Of a stretch of 64,000 nt of DNA, positions 46,281-57,122 are shown one piece after another. The notes under the pieces are model-generated. The model searched no databases, had not been told where the DNA came from, and worked only from the letters and a program-made list of their open reading frames with translations. A program made the translations under genes and the position numbers. The DNA is from Geosiphon pyriformis (taxonomy: Eukaryota > Glomeromycota > Glomeromycetes > Archaeosporales > Geosiphonaceae): the NCBI GenBank assembly GCA_016748015.1, contig JAAOMT010000761.1, forward strand, positions 49,958 through 113,957, in the 5' to 3' direction. Numbering within the stretch: the first letter of the stretch is position 1; each line of letters opens with the position of its first letter.

Positions 46281-47580
46281 ATGCAACTCAAGATGTTACT
46301 CAACAATTTCAATGACATCTTTGCCAGCAAAAACAAATTTGACAGAACTGACATCATCCAACACCAAATCAAGACTGAAGATGCAATGCCAATTAAACAG
46401 AGAACATACAGAGTACCACTAGCCAGCCATGAGATTATTCGTCAAGAAATCAATCAGATGCTTGACAACAGACTAATTCAGCCATCATGGTCATTACCAG
46501 TAGTATTAGTTCAGAAAAAGAATAGGAAAATCTGATTCTGTGTAGATTACTGAAAACTGAATGGAGTAACAAAAGGAGATAGCTACTCAACTCTAAAGAT
46601 CCAAAAACTTTTCAATGCTTTTGGCAGAAAAAAATGGTTCTTAACTCTAGATTTAGACAGTGGTTACTAGCAAGTAGCCATGAAACCAGAAGATAAAAAG
46701 AAAACAGCTTTTACAATCCAAGAAAGAAATTTCGAATTTGAAGTAATGCCATTCAGCTTGATAAATGCTCCAGCCACTTTTCAGCAACTTATAAAAATTG
46801 TTTATACTAAACTACTATAAAAATTAGTAGTCGTATACTTGAATGACACCAATGTGTTCTCAAAAATATTTAATAATCATCTGCATTATCTTTAACAAGT
46901 ATTTGAAAGACTCAGATAAGCAGGATTAAAACTGAATGCCAACAAATACTTCTTTAAAAAAACAGAACTCAAGTTTTTGGGACATGTTGTAAACCAAAAT
47001 AGTATCAAAACAGATCCAGATAAGATCACAATAGTAAAAAACTTTTTAGTACCAATTGACTTAACAGAACTAAGAGCATTCTTGGGATTTGTGGGATATT
47101 ATTGTCACTTTATCAAAGACTTTTCAAAACTGGCACAGCCACTCTATCATTTACAAACTAAGAATATAAAGTATAAATGGACAAAAGCTCAACAAAAAGC
47201 ATTCAACACACTGAGAAAAAAGCTTATTCAAGCTTCAGTACTGATCTATCCAAACCACAGTAAACTATTTATTATTATTACTAATGTATTTGGCCAAGCA
47301 TTGGGAGCAGTGTTATTACAGAAAAAACCAAATGGAAGAAAACATCCAGTAGCATATGCCAGCCAAAGTTTGAATTCAGCTGAAAAGAACTACAGAACAC
47401 CAGCATTAGAACATCTAGCAATCTATTGGACAGTCATGAAATGGAAAGAATACTTGAGCCAAAAGTTTGAAGTATATACAGATCACAAAGAATTGATTTC
47501 AATTCAGAAGCAAGAATTTGGAGATGATCACCATGCAAGATAAAAAATAGCACTATCATTATATACATTTACAGTACATT
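46281..47580 (+). pseudogene. Element A reverse transcriptase and RNase H, broken
   Basis: RT from 46281: MLDNRLIQPSWSLPVVLVQKK, FCVDY then TGA for Arg, DLDSGY then TAG for Trp (46668), INAPATFQQ, active site VYLNDTNVFS at 46833-46862 with Asn for the first Asp. RNase H within the open frame 46977-47543: FIIITNVFGQALGAVL, where catalytic Asp is Asn, then AYASQSLNSAEKNYRTPALEHLA and VYTDHKEL (Asp kept). Both polymerase and RNase H are inactivated. Confidence 0.9.
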
Positions 47581-48524
47581 ATAAAAAGAGAAAAGACAAT
47601 GGAAATACTGACAAATTGTCACAAATAAGACAAATCTAAAAACATTTCAAAACCAAAAATATAACAAAAGATAAATATACAAAAATACCAACAACTCCAA
47701 CATTATATAAATACCCAATTATTCAAAGAAAAATTATCTTAAAAGGAACAAAGAAACATAAAACAACAATTAAAATATTTTATTAACTATCAAAATATAC
47801 TTTACCGGAAAAACAGAAGAAATCCAGATCAACCAATCAGAGTAATCACAGAACCAAAGAAAGAGACAATATTATTCAACATGCACTCAAATCTAACAGC
47901 AAAACATTTTCATAAAGAAGCAATCATAGAAAGAACCAGAAAAAGATATTATTGGCCATTAATGTATCCAAATATTATTCAATATGTTTAAAATTGTGAT
48001 GCTTGTCAGAGAAAAAGAGGAACAAAACCCAGTAAACCATTAAGACCAATCAAAGTGGGACAACCATTCAATCACATTTAAATTGATTTAGTCAGACCAT
48101 TAACAATAATCAGTAGAGGCAACAGATATATTGCAGTAGCCATGGACTATCTCACAAAATGACCAGAAGCAAAAGCCATTCAAAAAGCAGATGCAAAATC
48201 TGTTGCTAAATTTGTTTATCAAGATTTGATCTGTTGACATGGATGTCCAAAAAAATTACTATTTGATCAAGGAACTCACTTTGTAAACAGAACATTGACA
48301 GAATTAAGTCAAAAATTTGGGATAAAAAGACTATTATTATCACCATACCATCCACAAACAAATAGTTTAGTTGAGAAGTTCAACAGAATATTGTGTGAAG
48401 CAATAGCAAAAATCAGCCAAGAAAACCAGAACAAATGAGACTTGTTTATACCATCAGTATTATTTGCTTATTGAATAATGAAGTAAGACACTATACAAGC
48501 AACACCATTTAAATTAATATATGG
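47581..48524 (+). pseudogene. Element A integrase, truncated by element G
   Basis: Zinc domain HSNLTAKHFHKEA and CDACQRKRG (47880-48025). Core: Asp in IDLVRPL, Asp in LLFDQGTHFVN, Glu in NSLVEKFN; triad kept. Stops for Trp and Gln (48079, 48161, 48236, 48437). The coding sequence ends with FKLIYG at 48524, about 150 codons short of the family length, where the LTR of G begins. Confidence 0.87.
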
Positions 48525-48649
48525 TGTTACTCATAAAATATAGAAAGTATATTAGCATATAAATTAGCCAATCAGAAGTAGCCATAGTAAATGTAGAATT
48601 TCAAGATTTCTGATGTGAAAAATTGAGGAATTAAGAAATCTCAATTATG

Positions 48650-48658
48650 TATATATAG
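48650..48658 (+). promoter_or_regulatory. TATA box of element G LTR
   Basis: TATATATAG preceded by CTCAATTATG; same position and flanks as in the other family A LTRs. Confidence 0.6.
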
Positions 48659-48757
48659 CAATAGTACTAGAAGTAAAAAAAACAGAATTCTTTAGTTAAA
48701 AACCTTCTATTCACAAATATTAATAAATAATTATTCATTATTTTAATCCACTTCCCA

Positions 48758-48780
48758 CTATTAACACTTTATGTTAATAG
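48758..48780 (+). other. Conserved LTR stem-loop, copy 4 (compensated)
   Basis: CTATTAACA and TGTTAATAG around CTTTA: a perfect stem in which the C-G pair of copies 1 and 2 has become T-A. Confidence 0.75.
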
Positions 48781-49265
48781 TAATTGATACTTAACCATGT
48801 GAGAACAATAGCTCTTGATTACAGCTATTAACAAAATACTAATTTGCAATTGCTTTCATTTATTTCTTTATTTTTTTCTTTATTTTTTTTTATTTTTCTT
48901 TCTTGTCTTTGATTTTATTGTTGTTTACTAATTAATTAAGGATTAAAGTGCTGCATTATTGACGTTACAGATAGCCTGGTAAAAGACCCAGAGATAAAGA
49001 TAAGAATATATATATTAATAGATAGCTTACCAGAAGGGCATGACTGCCAGATTAAACCAGTCATTATGCTGAAAACAGAAATTGGGAAAACAACTCACCA
49101 ACCAATCACATTGTTATCAAATCTCTGTCTATTATACAAAGAACTAAACTCTAAAATCTTTAGATACATCCAACATACCAGTATTATTAGCATTATCAAG
49201 ATATTGAGCACCAAGTTACAGATTTGTTATTTGATCTGAGACTCCAAATAATTATTTGTAACATT

Positions 49266-49282
49266 TGGTGCTCTCTGTAAGG
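49266..49282 (+). other. Element G primer-binding site
   Basis: TGGTGCTCTCTGTAAGG, two bases after the LTR. Confidence 0.65.
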
Positions 49283-49325
49283 TATAATCCTACAGAGAAC
49301 CAGCACCAACAACAAGCACCCAAAA

Positions 49326-51144
49326 GTGGCAGAATCAGAAGTTATAGAAGCAAACCATTTAGGATTTGCCAAAGTTTTGTTTTAACAATACAGCCAACAA
49401 TTAGAATTAAACAACAACTACTATCTAACAGAATCTACTTTCAACTTCTACATCAATGATAAAATCACAGACTGCTTAGGAAGAACAGTTAACATTGAAT
49501 CTGCAAGAAAAAATTTCTATACAGAATATTTTCAACATACTAGTTTACCAAGAAACTACAGTTTCACACCAATCATTAGGGAAATCAATTAAACCATTAA
49601 AAAATACACACAACAACAATTTCCAATCACCTATGCAGACAAAAGAAAAAAAAAAACTACAAACACCAACAGCAATACCAAAAAAAATCTAACCACCTAC
49701 TTAGAAGAAAATTAGAGTTAAATTACCAACAAACCCATTATACCACTATACACCTGAAAGTGCCATTAACATCTCATCAATAGGCATGTCCACATCACAT
49801 GTGACATCAACATTTAGATAACTCCTATTTCAAAGTAAACAAAAGAAAACAGAATTACTAGAAACCTATGGCAATTATTTTGAAGAATTTAAATTGTGAT
49901 TGCCAACACCATTAGGATTTCAATTACTACCACCTCAACCAGATTTTGGAAATGCAAGTCCCTGAGAAATAACAGAATCAGAAGAGAAAAAAGAAGAAAC
50001 CAAAGATCAAGAATTTACTTACCAGAAATCAATTCTGGAAAACTCGGACATTGAAACCCCAAACTTTCAGACTCAGCAAGATCCAAATTTAGAAAATCCA
50101 GAAATTGAAACTCCAAACTTTCAAACTTCTTAAAATCCGAACAATACAAATCCCAAAACAATTAATCAGCAAAACTTACTTCCAGTATTTGTTATTGATC
50201 AATCACCAATTGAACCAATTTAATAGCAGCCACTTCAATCACTCCAACAATCACAGCAGCCACTTCAACAGCCACAACAACAACTTCAACAACCAAACTT
50301 GAATCCAATGGCCTATGCTCCAATAGCAAAACTTGAAAAATTTACTGGTGAAGAAAACAACACCCAAATATAACTCAACGATATTAAAAAAGCCATTGTG
50401 GCCAATAGATAGAATGATATGAGAGCACTTCAAGCCATTCCTTATTTCTTACAAGATACTACCAACACATGGTATCAAAGTTTAGTCACCAAATCTCAAA
50501 TATTCTAGGAATTCAAAGTTGCATTCCTGGGATATTTCAGTAATAATAACAGTATTAATTGCCTAGCCAACACCTTCACCACAATCAAACAAGGAAAAAC
50601 TGAAGCAATTACCACTTACTTGGGACATTTCCACAGGAATTTGCACCAAATCCAAGCAATTCAAGCTAACTATTTTACAGCATCTCAGATTTTAAACCAG
50701 TTCATTTGTAGATTGTGCAGTAGTATCTTTCAATGCATATGTTCAATGCATTCCATTAATCTGTAAGCAGCCGTCACAAATGCCAGAGATTTTGAAGCTG
50801 CTAAATTAGAAACCAACCATGCCCAAGCAGTAAATCTAGTAATAAACAGATCATCTAACTTGGATTTCAAATTGAAGCAATTCAGTGAATCAATAAATCA
50901 GAAATTAGAGGGATACTTAGTTAACAATAATCAGGCAATCTATCAAACTCCACAACAATGCAATAATCAAGGAAACTCTAATTGTTTCTATAATCAATCA
51001 TGTTCAACATTGTCAACCAATCAACAGTGACAACAGAAAATGCGTGTTTGTCATTATTGTGGTAAACAAGGACACTTACAAATTGACTGCCATCATTGCT
51101 TAATTAATCAACAATCAGAAATCAATATTGAAACCTTAAATCTA
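49326..51144 (+). pseudogene. Element G gag, truncated and broken
   Basis: From the conserved GTGGCAGAA (49326). Readable: NHAQAVNLVINRSSNLDFKLKQF and the capsid segment around 50310-50700 (AKLEKFTGEENNTQI, TWYQSLVTKSQI, FLGYFSNNNSINCLANTF). The knuckle at 51049-51090, CHYCGKQGHLQIDC, is intact. A repetitive Gln-rich segment lies at 50222-50300. Stops are frequent. The frame ends at about 51144 at the inversion junction. Confidence 0.83.
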
Positions 51145-51451
51145 AACTAAGGGGCCTCTAACTAAAAAATTCTGTCTTTTCTACTTCTAGCACTACTGCT
51201 ATATATACATAATTGAGATTCCTCAATTCCTCAATTTTTCACACCAGGAATCCTGCAATTTCTGGGATCCTGCAATTTTTTTGAGAGAAATTTTGGAATT
51301 CTAAAATTTTGTGATTCCTTGTATAAGAATTCTGAAATTTCTGGAATCCTGCAATTTCTTTGAGAGAAATCCTGGAATTTCATATCTACTGTGCCTACTT
51401 TTGATTGGGTAATTTATATGCTAATATACTTCTTATATTCTATAAGTAACA
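51145..51451 (-). repeat. Element C 3' LTR, truncated (type-2 U3)
   Basis: Reversed LTR start TAAGTAACA at 51443-51451, CCAAT region, long type-2 array (51240-51385) and TATA, ending just downstream of TATA near 51145. The R/U5 half, including the stem-loop, is missing at the junction with G. Confidence 0.85.
51199..51207 (-). promoter_or_regulatory. TATA box of element C LTR
   Basis: Reversed TATATATAG next to CATAATTGAG. Confidence 0.6.
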
Positions 51452-51466
51452 TTATTCCCTTCTTTT
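51452..51466 (-). other. Element C polypurine tract
   Basis: Element sense AAAAGAAGGGAATAA, directly before TGTTACTTAT. It overlaps the ORF3 stop codon. Confidence 0.7.
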
Positions 51467-52094
51467 AATATTGAGCTCTGTCAAGATCTCCCAAATTTAA
51501 TTCTCCATCTTTGAGTATTTCTTGAACTTCTTTTTTAAGAATTATTTGTGTTATTCTGTTCTGTAATTCTTCAAATTGGGCATTGGTTATTTTTCTCATT
51601 TGGTTTACTATAATAAAGTTTATTTTTGGATTAAGTAAGATTTTTGGTCTGTCTTGAAATCCAGTATGTAGCCAATAGATGGCTTGTGCTTGTGTAGTTA
51701 GGTTGTTCTTTTCTACAAATTGTTCCAGTTATAACAGTATAGTTGTATCAAATAATTGTTTTGTTTTATCCGTGTATAAGTTTTGAATGTTCAAGTACTG
51801 TCCCAAGTGAAAGTAACAGAAGTTTTTTGGAAATTGTTGTATTTACTAATTCCAAGTTTTTATAGTTAACTCTTGATAGTGGATGGTTTTTGGGTGTGTT
51901 TCTATTGCCAATTTTACTTTTGCAATTATTTTGTCCATAGTGTTTTCTGTTTTTCTCCGTATTTTGTTTTATGGTCTTTTTCTGGTGTTTGTGTATTAGA
52001 TAATTTGTTGGTTAATTGTAATTTTCATTTCTTGTTGTTGTATTAGTTGGAAAAGTTGCTGTGCTAGTGAATGTATGCTGTTAGTGATTTCCAT
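51465..52094 (-). pseudogene. Element C ORF3, unidentified accessory ORF
   Basis: About 210 codons from the ATG at 52094 to the TAA at 51465-51467. Order: SIHSLAQQLFQLIQQQ, MKITINQQII, TIHYQELTIKTWN then two stops, CYFHLGQYLNIQNLY, EQFVEKNNLTTQAQAIYWL, ITNAQFEELQNRITQ, ILKKEVQEIL, DLDRAQY. The last two thirds share one frame with only one further stop. Highly helical and polar; no Cys cluster, signal or membrane segment. Homologous to ORF3 of D and E and distantly to B. Function unknown. Confidence 0.68.
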
Positions 52095-52159
52095 TTTCTA
52101 CTGTTTTTTGTCGCATATACTGTGTTTTTATATACTTTTTTGATTGTTTAATTTTACAT

Positions 52160-53530
52160 GTTTGGTTTAATGATTATAATTGGTTCTAAATTTTGTGGAA
52201 TCTCATCTGGTTTAATTAGTATTCCTTGTACTTCTAACTGTAGAATATTACTGGTGGATGATGTTGTTATATGGTGATATTGTTTCAGTCGATTACCATA
52301 TGTTGTTTTGGTTAAGATTTTGTTGTTCAATCTTAATTTATAAGCTCTATTTCCAAGAATTTCTTCTATGTGAAATGGTCCATTTCATTAGAGGTCAAAT
52401 TTTCCACTCCATTGTTTTTCTGCTTTGGTACAATGTAGAAGTACTTTGTTTCTAATCTTGAATTCAACTGGTTTCTCTGGTAGTTGGTTATTGTGTCTCT
52501 TTTTTTGTCTTTCTTGTGACTTTTGAATGTTATCAGCTGCTCTTTATCACATGTTTTCTAGTGTCTCCATTAAGTCATATGTTTTTTTCAACAATGTTCT
52601 TTAAAAATTCTCTTCCATTATTGGTTCTGTTAGATATGTTTTGACTTTTATTTCAACTGGTAATGTTGCTGTTCTACCATATACTAATTTAAATAGTGTT
52701 GCTTGTATAGTGTCTTGCTTTATTGTCCAATAAGCAAGTAATACTAATAGTATAATCAAGTTTTATTTGTTCTGATTTTTTTGGCTGATTTTGGCAATGG
52801 CTTTACATAATGTTCTGTTAAATTTTTTAACTGGTCCATTTGTTTGTGAATGATATAGTGATGATAATGGTTTTTTTATCCCAAATCTTTGATTCAATTC
52901 TGTTAATGTTTTATTCACAAAGTAAGTTCCTTGATTTGATAACAATTTTTTTGGACATCTGTATCGACAGATCAAGTCTTGATAAACAAATTCAGCAACA
53001 GATTCTGCATCTGCTTTTTGAATGGCTTTTGCATCTGGCCATTTTGTGTGATAATTTATGGCTACTGCAATATATCTGTTGCTTCTTTTGATAATTGTTA
53101 ATGGTCCAACTAAGTCAATTCCAATGTGATCAAATAATTGTCCTACTTTAATTGGTCTCAATAGTTCACTGGATTTTGTTTTTTCTCTTCTCTGGCAAGC
53201 ATCACAATTTTGAACATATTGGATGATATTTGGATACATTGATGGCCAATAGTATCTTTTTCTGGTTTTTTCTATAATTGCTTTTTTGTAAAAATGTTCT
53301 GTTGTTAAATTTGAGTGTATGTTGAATAATATTGTCTCTTTCTTTGGTTCTGTAATTACTCTTGTTGGTTGATCTGGATTTCTTTTATTCTTCTGATAAA
53401 GTATATTTTAATGGTTAATAAAATATTTTGATTGTTGTTTTATGTTCCTTTGTTCCTTTTGAGATAATTTCTTCTTGAACAATTGGGTATTTATATAATG
53501 TTGGAGTTGTTGGTATTTTTGTATATTCAT
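52160..53530 (-). pseudogene. Element C integrase, dead
   Basis: Starts at ATG 53530 (MNIQKY). Zinc domain HSNLTTEHFYKKA and CDACQRREK. Core in the open frame 52763-53239: first Asp kept (GIDLVGPL); second reads LLSNQGTYFVN (Asp to Asn); the Glu motif reads NGPVKKFN (Glu to Lys). The C-terminal domain about 52400-52700 follows a stop. Two of three catalytic residues are lost by G-to-A. Confidence 0.88.
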
Positions 53531-53599
53531 CTTTTGTTATATTTTTGGGTTGAAATGTATTTTTAGATTTGTCTCATTTATAACAATCCATCAGCATTT

Positions 53600-54960
53600 C
53601 CATTTTTTTTTCTTTTTTTATAATGTACTGTATAATTAAATAATGAAAGTTCTATTTTCCATCTGGCATAACAATCATCTCCAAATTTTTGCTTCTGGAT
53701 TGAAGTCAATCCTTTGTAATCAGTGTATATGTCAAACTTTTGACTCAAGTATTCTTTCCATTTGATGACAGTTCAATAGATTGCTAAGTGTTCTAATGCT
53801 GATGTTCTATAGTTTTTTTCAGCTGGATTCAAACTTTGGCTGGTGTATGCTACTGGATATTTTCTTCTATCTGGACCTCTTTGTGATAGTACTGCTCTCA
53901 ATGCTTGGCCTGATGCATTGGTGGTGATTATGAATGGTTTGTTGTGATCTGGATACATCAACACTGGAGCTTGAATAAGCTTTCTTCTTAATGTGTCAAA
54001 TGCTTCTTGTTGAGCTTTTGTTCACTTGTACTTTATATTCTTGGTTTGTAGATGATGAAGTGGCTGAGCCAGTTTAGAAAAGTCTTTGATAAAACAGTAA
54101 TAATAGCCTGCAAATCTCAGAAATGCTCTTAATTTTGTCAAATTAGTTGGTACTGAAAAGTTCTTTACTATTGCAATCTTATCTGGATCTATTTTGATAT
54201 CATCTTTGCTCACAACATGTCTCAAAAACTTGGGTTCAGTTTTTTCAAAGAAACACTTGGTTGCATTTAGCTTTAATTCAGCTTTTCTGAATTTTTCAAA
54301 TACTTGTTGGAAATGATGCAGATAATTGTCAAATGTTTTTGAGAACACATTGGTGTTATCCAAATATACAACTACTAATTTCTATAGTAATCCAGTATAG
54401 ACAATTTTTATCAGTTATTGGAATATGGCTGGAGCATTCATCAAGCCAAATAGCATAACTTCAAATTTAAAATTTCTTTCCCAAGTTGTGAAAGCTGTTT
54501 TTTTTTTATCTTCCAGTTTCATGGCTACTTGCTAGTAACCATTGTCTAAGTCTAATATTGAAAACCATTTTTTTTATCTAAAAGCATCAAACAGTTCTTG
54601 GATCTTTGGAGTTGGATAGTTATTTTCTTTGGTCATTCCATTTAGTTTCTGATAATCCACACAAAAATGGATCTTTCCATTCTTCTTCTGAACTAGTACC
54701 ACTGGTGATAATTATGGATTCATTGATGGCTGAATTAGTCTGTTGTCAAGCATCCAATTGATTTCTTGACAAATAATCTTATGGCTAGCTGGTGATATTC
54801 TGTATGCTCTCTGTTTAATTGATATTGTATCTCCAGTCTTGATTTGGAGTTAGATAATGTTAGTTTTGCCAAATTTGTTTTTGCTTGCAAAAATGTCCTT
54901 GAAGTTGTTAAGTAATATCTTAAATTGCATATGTTGTAATAGATCTAGATTTCCCAAGTT
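53600..54960 (-). pseudogene. Element C reverse transcriptase and RNase H, broken
   Basis: RT: open part 54022-54363 (MDNTNVFSKTFDNYLHHFQQVF, FLRHVVSKDDIKIDPDK). Active site VVVYLDNTNV at 54348-54370, Asn for the second Asp. Fingers about 54560-54900 with stops. RNase H 53773-53964: PFIITTNASGQALRAVLSQ, catalytic Asp to Asn, then AYTSQSLNPAEKNYRTSALEHLA. Confidence 0.88.
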
Positions 54961-55002
54961 CATCTGTTCCAATTGTTCTGGTTGGAGCAGATAACATTCT
55001 CC

Positions 55003-56205
55003 TTATCTATATATGATTTGAGATGTGATATTTATATATCTACACAGTTGTAGAAAGTCTGAAATTGTGTTTGGAAATTGGTCTTCAATTTCTGTGGTTA
55101 AGTATCCAATAGTGGTTCTTTCTGGTATTTCAATAATACTTTTTGTGTTGTTGTAAATGAGAATTTTAATATGGCTGTGGTTTTTTGCTGGTATGTGTAA
55201 ATTGACTAATCTAATCCTTTCTAATTCACAAAGTGTTGCTTCTGCTTCAAAAATCTGTACCTGATCCTTTACTTTTCTCTTTATAACTACCATGTACTGG
55301 TTATATGGTGGAATGAAAATTGGTTGACAGGTGAAGATAATTTCTCTCTTGTCAATAACCTCTTCTTCTACCATATTGACTGGTATGTCTATTCTACCTG
55401 TTGATCCAAATTTTTGTATTCCTCTTGCTGTTATTCCTAATTTTTTTCTGTTTTCTATTGAAACTAATTGAGCTATTTTCACTAGAAGTAGGAATATTGC
55501 CTGTGTTATCTTTTCATTTAGATTTATGATATATGCCTTTTCTGAATTATTTTGTAGCATAGCAATGATATTTCCTACATATCCTGCATCAATTATTTCT
55601 CTTCTGATGTTGATTCCCTTTTTTGCTAAGCTACTCCTAAATACTAACTGCACCATTGTTGTTACTGAAATTTCCAGTACTATTTTGAGATCAATGCAGA
55701 TGTGCAAATGGGATTCCAGATTGATCGGATTTTTTTCCAGATATCTCAGATCAAACTCTGCATCCATATTATGTGCATGTTCTGGCATGATACCTTTATT
55801 ATTATTACTGAACCATCTGAGTTTTTGGTCCTTGGAAAGATTAGGGAATACAATATATGTTTCAGGGTTTGAATCAGAGTTCAAATTATTATTAATTTTG
55901 TTACCATATTGAGCAGAGCTAGAACTATTGTTTTTGTTGTTGTTGTTGTCGGAATTTGAATCAGGATCGAAATCTGATTTCAATTCCAATGTGCAGCTGC
56001 TGATTGGTTCTTCTTCTTCTGGGATTGTGTAGATTATGTGCATTGGTAAATTGTAAATGAGGTCACACTCATTACAATATTGAAAGTCACATGGAATCAA
56101 ACAGTAATTACATAATTGAATGTTGATTTTTTCCAAGTGTTGCTTCTGCTTTTTTCTTGTGGGTGCTAGCTCTTGGTAGTGTTCATAGAATTGTTCTGGG
56201 TCCAA
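55003..56205 (-). CDS. Element C dUTPase-containing pol segment, 400 codons open
   Basis: The longest uninterrupted frame of the window. Residues 1-60: end of the Cys-rich region (CNYCLIPCDFQYCNECDLIY). About 60-125: acidic, Asn- and Ser-rich linker. About 140-275: dUTPase with motif 1 AEFDLRYL, motif 2 FRSSLAKKGI, motif 3 EIIDAGYVGNI with the catalytic Asp and Tyr, motif 4 NEKITQAIF and motif 5 KFGSTG. About 275-400: pre-RT beta domain (HIPAKNHSHIKILIYNNT, RTTIGYLTTEIE). The first Met shown is internal; the frame is part of a longer polyprotein and stops at a TAG/TAA cluster before RT. Whether it is expressed is unknown; the surrounding domains are broken. Confidence 0.8.
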   Translation of the reverse strand: MDPEQFYEHYQELAPTRKKQKQHLEKINIQLCNYCLIPCDFQYCNECDLIYNLPMHIIYTIPEEEEPISSCTLELKSDFDPDSNSDNNNNKNNSSSSAQYGNKINNNLNSDSNPETYIVFPNLSKDQKLRWFSNNNKGIMPEHAHNMDAEFDLRYLEKNPINLESHLHICIDLKIVLEISVTTMVQLVFRSSLAKKGINIRREIIDAGYVGNIIAMLQNNSEKAYIINLNEKITQAIFLLLVKIAQLVSIENRKKLGITARGIQKFGSTGRIDIPVNMVEEEVIDKREIIFTCQPIFIPPYNQYMVVIKRKVKDQVQIFEAEATLCELERIRLVNLHIPAKNHSHIKILIYNNTKSIIEIPERTTIGYLTTEIEDQFPNTISDFLQLCRYINITSQIIYR

Positions 56206-57122
56206 GAGATTTATAACTGGTTTTGGGTCTCAGTCAAGTTCTATAGACTCTGGAAGGTTATTTTTGATCATCCTTATTTCTTCTAGTAATACTCCTTTGA
56301 TTTTGGCGAGAGCCATTCACCAAATTTTGTTGTCATTGTATAGACATCCATCTAAGTGCTTGACTGCTTGTCTTCAGGCAGCATTTATGGCCATTTCTTT
56401 TCTTACCCAGTCACTTATAAGAATCATGTACTGACATGATTTGTCATATGTTCCTCCTCTCCCAGAAATGTCATTCCACATTTCTTTGTCAAGGAGAGTT
56501 TTTCCACAAGCCAAACATGACTTATTATCCTATTTTTTTACTCATTTTGGTCTTCCAAAATGTTCAACAAAGGATGAGTAGCAATAGAACTTAGTTGTCA
56601 TCTAGTATTCCTTATCATTGCCACAGCATGCACTCATTAACAACAATTTTTTGCCACAATTGACACATTCTAGTTTCAGTCAACAATAATTAGATGATTG
56701 TGTTTGAGTGTAAATATATGGATGATGAGCAGAGATTGGTGTTGGATCTTCTTTCTTCTTTTTCCTTTTTTTCTCTTGATTGTCTTCTTTCCACTCCTAA
56801 GTTGTTGTTAGTTTGTCTTGATTGTTGTCGGTTTCTCAGACTTGGTCAGCATTCCAAATAAGTTTTTCTTTTTGTTTTCCTTTTCCTTTGTTATCCCAAG
56901 AGAGTATCAGTGGTAGCTCATTGTGGTCTTTGTTGGCCCAAGACACTTGATAAACTTTCCAGATAGGTTTTTTTTTTCATCCTCAAATTTGATAAGTGGG
57001 GCTGATGATATAATGATGAATTTGAAGTGTTTACACATGGCAGGTATTTGTGTGTGTCAACTGTTCTGGCTAAGCTGTAGTTCCTGTGTGTTCCAGTCAA
57101 GCATGGTGTTTGTTTTGACTAG
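56206..57122 (-). pseudogene. Element C cysteine-rich putative zinc-binding region
   Basis: CVNCGKKLLLM (near 56655), CLACGKTLLDKEMW (near 56505), YDKSCQYMIL (near 56440), then a helical stretch with LDGCLYND. Same order as A. Stops replace Trp and Gln in several places. The final Cys cluster continues in the 400-codon frame. Confidence 0.7.

Larger units (their letters stand above)
40611..48524 (+). mobile_element. Ty3/gypsy element A (family A), 5' LTR to integrase, inactive
   Basis: Inserted in gag of element E after ATGG (40607-40610). Holds 5' LTR, PBS, gag, protease, Cys-rich region, dUTPase, pre-RT domain, RT, RNase H and most of integrase, then is cut at 48524 by element G after LIYG. 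Its integrase C-terminus, ORF3, PPT and 3' LTR are not seen. Protease, RT and RNase H each carry an Asp-to-Asn change. Confidence 0.9.
48525..49263 (+). repeat. Element G 5' LTR (short type-2 U3)
   Basis: 739 bp, TGTTACTCATAAAATA to TTTGTAACA. Same start and downstream half as A and D but the type-2 array is nearly absent, explaining its shorter length. TATA at 48650-48658. Confidence 0.9.
48525..51144 (+). mobile_element. Ty3/gypsy element G (family A), 5' LTR and gag only
   Basis: A 5' LTR, PBS and gag up to just past the knuckle, then an abrupt switch near 51145 into a reversed LTR (element C). It sits in the integrase of A, after native ATGG. Everything from protease to 3' LTR is missing here, by deletion or because it lies beyond C and D. 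Confidence 0.85.
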
